Source: JAIROC01 sp031553535
GTDB taxonomy: Bacteria > Bacteroidota > Bacteroidia > Bacteroidales > WCHB1-69
Direction: 5' to 3'
NCBI GenBank assembly: GCA_031553535.1
Contig: JAVBLM010000015.1
Span: forward strand, 79,481 to 143,480
DNA: 64,000 bases
In this document: in pieces, positions 59,701 through 64,000 of the stretch
Numbering within the stretch: the first letter of the stretch is position 1
How the letters are laid out: every line of letters begins with the position of its first letter
Made by a program: the position numbers and the translations under genes
Notes under the pieces: generated by a model
The model's input: only the letters and a program-made list of their open reading frames with translations
Databases searched by the model: none
Told to the model about the DNA's origin: nothing

Positions 59701-62359
59701 CTTCAATTCAAAAGGAGAAGGTTTGCCCGCTTCCGTATCTGCATGGATCGGGGAAGATATTCCTGCTGCTCCCGCTAATGTGCTGTTAACGGCAAACGGA
59801 ATGGATGTTACCTTGGAATGGAATAAAGTTATTACCGGAACACAAGGCTATTATGTTAATCCTGCCAATATACGTTATGATGTGGTTCGCTATCCGGACG
59901 CTGTTACGGTAGCAGCAGGTGTAACCGATACGGTTTTTACCGAAACCCTGACATTCGATAACCGTGGAATATGTTATTATGGAATTACAGCTACCAATAC
60001 TACCGCTACAAGTGCGGAAGGAATTTCCAATGATATAATGATTCTGGGAGATACGGTTATCCGCTGGTATGTGAGCCGGGAAGGAGGAACAACGGGACAG
60101 GACGGCTTTTCCTGGGCAACAGCCTCCAACGATTTGCAGGCGGTACTCAACAAAGCAATAGAGAACGATACTGTCTGGGTGGCACAGGGAACCTACCTGC
60201 CCATACGTCCGGCAAATAACTTAAAAGTCATAGATTCCGCCAACCGCGACAATGCCTTTGTGTTGAAAAAAGGAGTATCCGTGTACGGCGGCTTTGCAGG
60301 TACCGAAACCGGCCTGGCACAACGTAACTGGGAAACAAACCCGGTGGTTTTAAGCGGGGATATAGGAGTTGCGGGAGACAGTACCGATAATACCTACCAT
60401 ATAGTAATTGCTGCCGGAGATATGGGAACAGCCTGTTTGGATGGCTTTATAATTACGGAAGGTTATGCAAATGGAAATAATACCATAAATGTGAATTCAA
60501 TCGCAATTAGCCAAAGCGCCGGGGCCGGGGTGCATACTGCGATTACTGCGGCTTCTTCTTTGACTTATATTAATTTAGTAATAGAAAAAAACATAGCAGG
60601 CGGAGATGGGGGCGGCGTTTATAATGATACTTCATCTTCTCCGTTATTAAAGAATGTAAATATAACTTCCAATAGTGCAAACTATGGAGGAGGTATCTAT
60701 AATTACCAATCCTCACCGGAATTAGTTGATGTTATTATTTCTAAAAATAAAGTGGTGAATGCTTATAGTTGTGGAGCCGGAATGTATAACAGGAGTTCAT
60801 CCTCTCCTGTTTTAATGAATGTTCTGATAACAGAAAACACGGCATCCGGAGGAAATAATTTTGGTGGGGGAATCTATAATTCTTATTCATCCCCTGTATT
60901 AACCGGTGTGACGATCAGTAATAATACAGCATATCATGGCGGTGGAATATATAATACTTCTTCATCCCTTGTATTAACGAATGTAACGGTCAGTCATAAT
61001 ACATCTTCTTACGGCGGCGGGGTCTATGGAATCCATGACGGTCAATCAACGGCTATAGGAACGTATACCAATTGTTTATTCAGTAATAACCATGCAGCTT
61101 CAGAAGGAGGGGCTATATATTATGATGATGGGGATGGTGCAGGGCCTGTATTTACCAATTGTACCTTTTCAGGGGATAGTGCAGGTAACGGCAATTTATT
61201 GTATTACTACAAAGATGGTGCGGGATCAATCCCCCAATTCAGGAATTGTATTATAGACAGCGTTTCTGCAGGGAATATGGTAAGTGGAACTAGTGCAGGA
61301 ATTGATAATATCATTTTTAAAAATGTGCTTACCCCCTATGCTTCCTTGGGCAATAATGCCGGTAACACAGCAAATACAGTATCTACGGATCCTTTCTTTG
61401 TAGATAGAACGAATGCGAATTACCGTCTTGCTTTGGGCAGCCCCTGCGTGGGAATTGGCGATCCTGCCTATTTCAGTGCGGACAGTATTCCTGACTTATC
61501 CTCCGTAACAACCGATATTGACGGGTATCCCCGGTTCAAGAGTGGCCTCATCGATTTGGGCGCTTATCAAAACCTGCATTCGGCGGTATCACTTACCGGG
61601 ATTACCGTAGATGGTTATGAGGCATCCTTAAAAACAGGTAGTACGTTGGAGTATGAAGTTACTATTCCCTATACCGATAGCGCAACCATTGTGGTTATGC
61701 CCTCCAATCCGTTAGCGGTTGTTGATCCTGATGATGTGGGCAGGAAAGAAGTTTCTACCGGATTAAATACCTTTACTATCGGAATCACTTCCGAAGACAA
61801 TACCGAAACGGAAACCTATTCCCTGGAAGTAACGGTAGAGAAAAAGGAACAGACTATCACCTTTGCGCCTTTGGCAGCTGTAAAGGTAGGGGATCCTGAT
61901 TTCAGCCCGGGAGCAACGGCTTCTTCCGGGTTAGCGGTTAGCTATACAAGTTCCAACCTCTCGGTGGCAACCATTGTAAACAATCAGGTTCATATTATTG
62001 GCGCAGGAACAACCACCATTATCGCCAATCAGGCAGGAAATAATGAATACGAAGCGGCCGCTACTGTTTCGCAACCATTAACTGTCAATGAAGGAAATGC
62101 TATAATCGCAGTGGATGATATATATCAACTCAGGATATATCCCAATCCGGCTTACGACAAGATATATCTTCAGATAGATAACATGGATTTGCAGCAGGCA
62201 ATGGTTTCCATCTATGACAGCTATGGAAAGTTACTGAAGCAAGTCACAGTCCGGGAGGATATAACTGTTATTGATCTGGAGGGTTTATCTTCGGGCGTGT
62301 ATGTAATGCAATTACAGAGTGAAGAGAAGATACAAACATGTAAATTCATAAAGCAGTAG
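56795..62359 (+). CDS. Giant T9SS-secreted beta-helix protein with FN3 domains
   Basis: The protein has 1854 aa. A signal peptide (1-20) is followed by a beta-propeller-like part (about 48-280), two fibronectin type III units (about 287-485), and a right-handed beta helix (about 493-880; GGGIYNTYSSPVLTNVTISN). A near-copy of both comes next (FN3 about 885-1085, beta helix about 1092-1592), then a cadherin-like domain (about 1598-1685), an Ig-like domain (about 1686-1767) and a T9SS type A sorting domain (about 1781-1854; LRIYPNPAYDKIYLQ and KFIKQ). It is exported and anchored at the cell surface. The ligand is unknown; polysaccharide binding is possible. Confidence 0.85.
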   Translation: MRKPILFMMAMVLLAATPQAQVTQTQERCEDSSFKGTAGSKKRHKSMWDTVYTFNAGATSQVGIETDGANFYTVSWNSNSIIRYSMNRNVLDTFTIAGVSQLRDITYDGTYFYASNASMNLYKLDMANEVLVQTLPVTCAGVSVIRHIAYDPTLDNGNGGFWIGNWTELGAIKMDGSQLIASTTTEVSDCYGSAYDPYSDPSNPCLWLFCQTGSSALVTFYQFDINSYSLTGVSRDCTDDFSNIASNASAGGACTYVDHGVLILAGNIQQDPNLIVAYELVLLADTAAPNQVTGLTVTPGDNGALTAKINWANPSINFGGTILSELTAINVYIDNNAVPSYTNNTPVIGGNDSCMIVIPSPGRYIFRVVGSNSKGEGVPASVSAWIGEDIPVAPTNVQLTVNQTDATLKWNKVITGAQGYYFNPANIRYDVVRYPDAVTVATGLTDTVFTETLTLNNRGTCYYGVAAVNTSGESMEGVSNDILIFGDTVIRWYVSQGGGNLGTDGFSWATASNDLQAVINKAIEKDTIWVAQGMYLPVRPANNLAVINSANRNNAFVLKKGVSVYGGFAGTETGLEQRNWETNPAVLSGDIGVTGNSTDNAYHVVIAAGDVGTVCLDGFTVTNGNANGSGSITVNANTVYQYSGGGIYNTYSSPVLTNVTISNNTASSNGGGIYNNSSSPVLTNVTINHNTSSSGGGVYGNHDGQSTAVGTYTNCLFNNNHAASNGGAVYYDDGNGAGPVFTNCTFSGDNAGNGNLLYYYKDNTGSLPQFRNCIIDSVSAGNMVRGSTNGRLDSIVFSYTLTSYGSLGNNVNNAANILSTDPLFVDALHGDYRLLAGSPAIDAGNNGYYNPGSTPDLSLITTDIKGNPRINSGVVDLGAYESADSDAPGAVTNMEVIPVSEGSLTVKIRWVNPGLVVGGGILTELTAVSLYLDNAVAPSYTNSTPVIGGSDSCTVVIPSAGEYSFTVVGFNSKGEGLPASVSAWIGEDIPAAPANVLLTANGMDVTLEWNKVITGTQGYYVNPANIRYDVVRYPDAVTVAAGVTDTVFTETLTFDNRGICYYGITATNTTATSAEGISNDIMILGDTVIRWYVSREGGTTGQDGFSWATASNDLQAVLNKAIENDTVWVAQGTYLPIRPANNLKVIDSANRDNAFVLKKGVSVYGGFAGTETGLAQRNWETNPVVLSGDIGVAGDSTDNTYHIVIAAGDMGTACLDGFIITEGYANGNNTINVNSIAISQSAGAGVHTAITAASSLTYINLVIEKNIAGGDGGGVYNDTSSSPLLKNVNITSNSANYGGGIYNYQSSPELVDVIISKNKVVNAYSCGAGMYNRSSSSPVLMNVLITENTASGGNNFGGGIYNSYSSPVLTGVTISNNTAYHGGGIYNTSSSLVLTNVTVSHNTSSYGGGVYGIHDGQSTAIGTYTNCLFSNNHAASEGGAIYYDDGDGAGPVFTNCTFSGDSAGNGNLLYYYKDGAGSIPQFRNCIIDSVSAGNMVSGTSAGIDNIIFKNVLTPYASLGNNAGNTANTVSTDPFFVDRTNANYRLALGSPCVGIGDPAYFSADSIPDLSSVTTDIDGYPRFKSGLIDLGAYQNLHSAVSLTGITVDGYEASLKTGSTLEYEVTIPYTDSATIVVMPSNPLAVVDPDDVGRKEVSTGLNTFTIGITSEDNTETETYSLEVTVEKKEQTITFAPLAAVKVGDPDFSPGATASSGLAVSYTSSNLSVATIVNNQVHIIGAGTTTIIANQAGNNEYEAAATVSQPLTVNEGNAIIAVDDIYQLRIYPNPAYDKIYLQIDNMDLQQAMVSIYDSYGKLLKQVTVREDITVIDLEGLSSGVYVMQLQSEEKIQTCKFIKQ

Positions 62360-62382
62360 TCTTATAAAACGAACGCAATGAC

Positions 62383-62413
62383 AAAGGGGCAACCGTAGAG
62401 GCTGCCCCTTTTT
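62383..62413 (+). terminator. Terminator after the large secreted protein
   Basis: AAAGGGGCA (62383-62391) pairs with TGCCCCTTT (62403-62411), followed by T. Bases 62414-62717 hold no credible gene; the frame at 62422-62604 is unsupported. Confidence 0.85.
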
Positions 62414-62678
62414 AATTACAAATGACGAACGGCGAAGTCCCCAATGGAGTTAAGTACGTTTTGAGGAGACAAAAGAGTTTGTTTCCCTTTCAACCCGAGG
62501 CGAAGCCGGAAGCATGGGAGCGTGCCCGAATAATGGGGAGTAAACCGGCACTGTTCCCGGACTTGTTCTATGGACTCTATTTCTTGTTAAATGGGATTAT
62601 ATAGGTGATTTTTATCCCTCATACATGCTTTACCGGACTATTCTTTACGACAACATTAACAGAAAACAAAAAAAGTGC

Positions 62679-62686
62679 TACATTTG
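62679..62686 (+). promoter_or_regulatory. -7 promoter element for the MBL-fold gene
   Basis: TACATTTG lies 31 bp before the ATG at 62718. Confidence 0.5.
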
Positions 62687-62717
62687 CATGTTGTTAAACT
62701 ATTAAATAAAAAGAGTA

Positions 62718-63608
62718 ATGAGAAATAATATTTTCGTATTGGTATTCAGTTTGATTTTAATGTCAGGTTATTCACAGGATACCCAGGATAAATTTTCCTA
62801 CCGGATAGGCGATTTTGAAGTTGTTTTGCTTTCATGGGGACAAAAGCAGGGAAACGCTTCTGTTCTGATTGGCGCAACGGAAAAAATGCTGAACGAGTGT
62901 ATTCCGCAGGGAACATTTCCCAATGCTACAAATGCGTTTTTAGTTCGTACACCGGAAAAAACAATATTAGTTGATGCGGGCTATGAAAACGGATTGACGG
63001 CTAATTTACATGCAAACGATATCCATGCCTCTCAAATAGATATTATTTTGATTACCCACATGCATGGGGATCATATAGGCGGACTTTTATCCGAAGGGAA
63101 AGCACGGTTTGCCAATGCTCAATTATACATCCCTCAGCCCGAATACGATTATTGGATGAGTGATGAAGCTATGAATAGGGTTCCTGAGAATAAACGTAAT
63201 GGATTCATTGCGGCACGTCAGGTTGTGGAAGTGTATAAAGACAAATTACATTTGTTTGTTCCCGGTAAACTAAATGAAAAGACATCGGAATTAGTACAAG
63301 GGATTACACCTTTCATTGCCTCCGGTCACACGCCGGGGCATACGATGTATATGTTGGAGTCGAGAGCTGCAAAATTACTTATTTGGGGCGATCTTACACA
63401 TGCCCTGGCTATTCAGATGTCATATCCTGAAGTAGCGGTTACGTATGATCTCGACCCGCAGCAGGCCGTTTCATCTCGTAAAGAGGTGTTTGAATATGTA
63501 GCGAAAAATAATATTTTTATAGCAGGAATGCATATTCAATACCCTGCGATGGGCACTATAAGGATAGACGAGTCCGGAAAGTATAGTTTCTTACTATTGG
63601 CAAAATAA
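62718..63608 (+). CDS. Secreted MBL-fold metallohydrolase
   Basis: The protein has 296 aa. A signal peptide (about 1-20, ending near YSQD) precedes an MBL fold with the zinc motif THMHGDHIGG, the second His in IASGHTPGHTMYM, the Asp in IWGDLTH and a final His in AGMHIQYP. The motif set is complete for a two-zinc enzyme. Lactonases of the AHL type have this motif and length, so lactone cleavage is possible but not proven. Single gene, with the likely rRNA leader after it. Confidence 0.85.
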   Translation: MRNNIFVLVFSLILMSGYSQDTQDKFSYRIGDFEVVLLSWGQKQGNASVLIGATEKMLNECIPQGTFPNATNAFLVRTPEKTILVDAGYENGLTANLHANDIHASQIDIILITHMHGDHIGGLLSEGKARFANAQLYIPQPEYDYWMSDEAMNRVPENKRNGFIAARQVVEVYKDKLHLFVPGKLNEKTSELVQGITPFIASGHTPGHTMYMLESRAAKLLIWGDLTHALAIQMSYPEVAVTYDLDPQQAVSSRKEVFEYVAKNNIFIAGMHIQYPAMGTIRIDESGKYSFLLLAK

Positions 63609-63799
63609 TAGGGGCAATTTACATCAACTTTTAGATATGCTTAGAATAAAACATTCCAAAAACAGGTATGCCGGTGGAGTCATTTTTAGCAATATTTGGT
63701 CTGGAATGTATTTGGAGCTGAAATTTTTCTCACATGTTATCAGTTCGTTGTAAAATATTTTACAAAAAGATTAAGAGATTATTAATTTTGTAAGAAAAA

Positions 63800-64000
63800 G
63801 GTTGTACTTTTGCAATCCCAAACGATGCGGAGAGGAGACAGAAGGGAGGAAGTTTTGGGAAAAACAGTTCTTTGAAAAGATGGAGATAAGCAGCAAATAT
63901 CCCTTGTAGATTCCCAAGAGGAAGATACAGATTAGAGAAGCTCAGGACAGACACAAGTTAATCGGATTTATCTGGTTAAAAAAACAAAGAAGAATAAATA
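63800..64000 (+). promoter_or_regulatory. Probable rRNA operon promoter and leader
   Basis: TACTTTTG (63805-63812), followed by GCAATCCC, fits a strong TAnnTTTG promoter. Downstream, GTTCTTTGAAAAGATGG is the kind of leader sequence found ahead of 16S rRNA in Bacteroidota, and the sequence up to the window edge is non-coding and Lys-codon-free A-rich. The 16S gene itself is not in the window. Bases 63609-63800 contain only a degenerate family-A end. Confidence 0.5.

Noticed and set aside
62422..62604. 60-aa frame after the large secreted protein
   Set aside because: It lies after a terminator, with no promoter or recognisable family.

Overview
The window comes from a low-GC Bacteroidota chromosome, most likely Bacteroidales. 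The reasons are the many TAnnTTTG-type -7 promoter elements, a HmuYR haem-uptake pair, a T9SS type A sorting domain, DUF4105 and DUF6261 family proteins, and a LytS/LytTR pair. The species cannot be read from the sequence.

Bases 1-18,313 are an integrated element. It ends at the 3' end of a tRNA-Leu(TAG) gene, next to a reverse-strand tyrosine integrase, and its left end lies outside the window. It has no terminase, portal, tape-measure, sheath or conjugation gene. It encodes a small A32/FtsK-HerA-like packaging ATPase, a beta-rich 208-aa candidate capsid protein followed by a strong terminator, and a 32-aa very basic TTKRK peptide. It also encodes a run of small proteins each with one C-terminal membrane anchor, a LamG-like candidate receptor binder, and a lysis cassette (holin-like protein, u-spanin-like lipoprotein, M23 peptidase, GH73 glucosaminidase). 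I read it as a temperate tailless phage with an internal membrane. Accessory genes are a PP-loop (PAPS-reductase-like) enzyme, a Dam-type methyltransferase, an ASCH-like protein and a DUF2829/Tad2 (anti-Thoeris) protein. A 1-kb AT-rich gap carries ten AGCACTAA(A/T) iterons and is the best candidate origin.

Bases 18.4-26.1 kb hold housekeeping genes (DUF4105 protein, phospho-sugar mutase, MnmE) and a small accessory cluster (PhnB/VOC, DUF1801, DUF5131, YdeI/OmdA, methyltransferase). Bases 27-37.4 kb hold an alkylsulfatase, a YjbR protein, HmuY-HmuR, DUF2023-flavodoxin, a cation efflux protein and a LytS/LytTR two-component system. Bases 39-53.5 kb hold gyrB, an FAH-family hydrolase, an ABC-F protein with a possible attenuated leader, cysE-cysK, an AsmA-like protein, a PlsC-like acyltransferase, pirin and pyruvate oxidase. 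Bases 53.7-64 kb hold a TPR-AraC sensor-regulator, a giant T9SS-secreted beta-helix protein, an MBL-fold hydrolase and what looks like the promoter/leader of an rRNA operon at the right edge.

The chromosomal intergenic regions carry two families of short inverted-repeat (MITE-like) elements and four tandem arrays with 22- or 42/43-bp periods. Several short ORFs in these repeats are artefacts.
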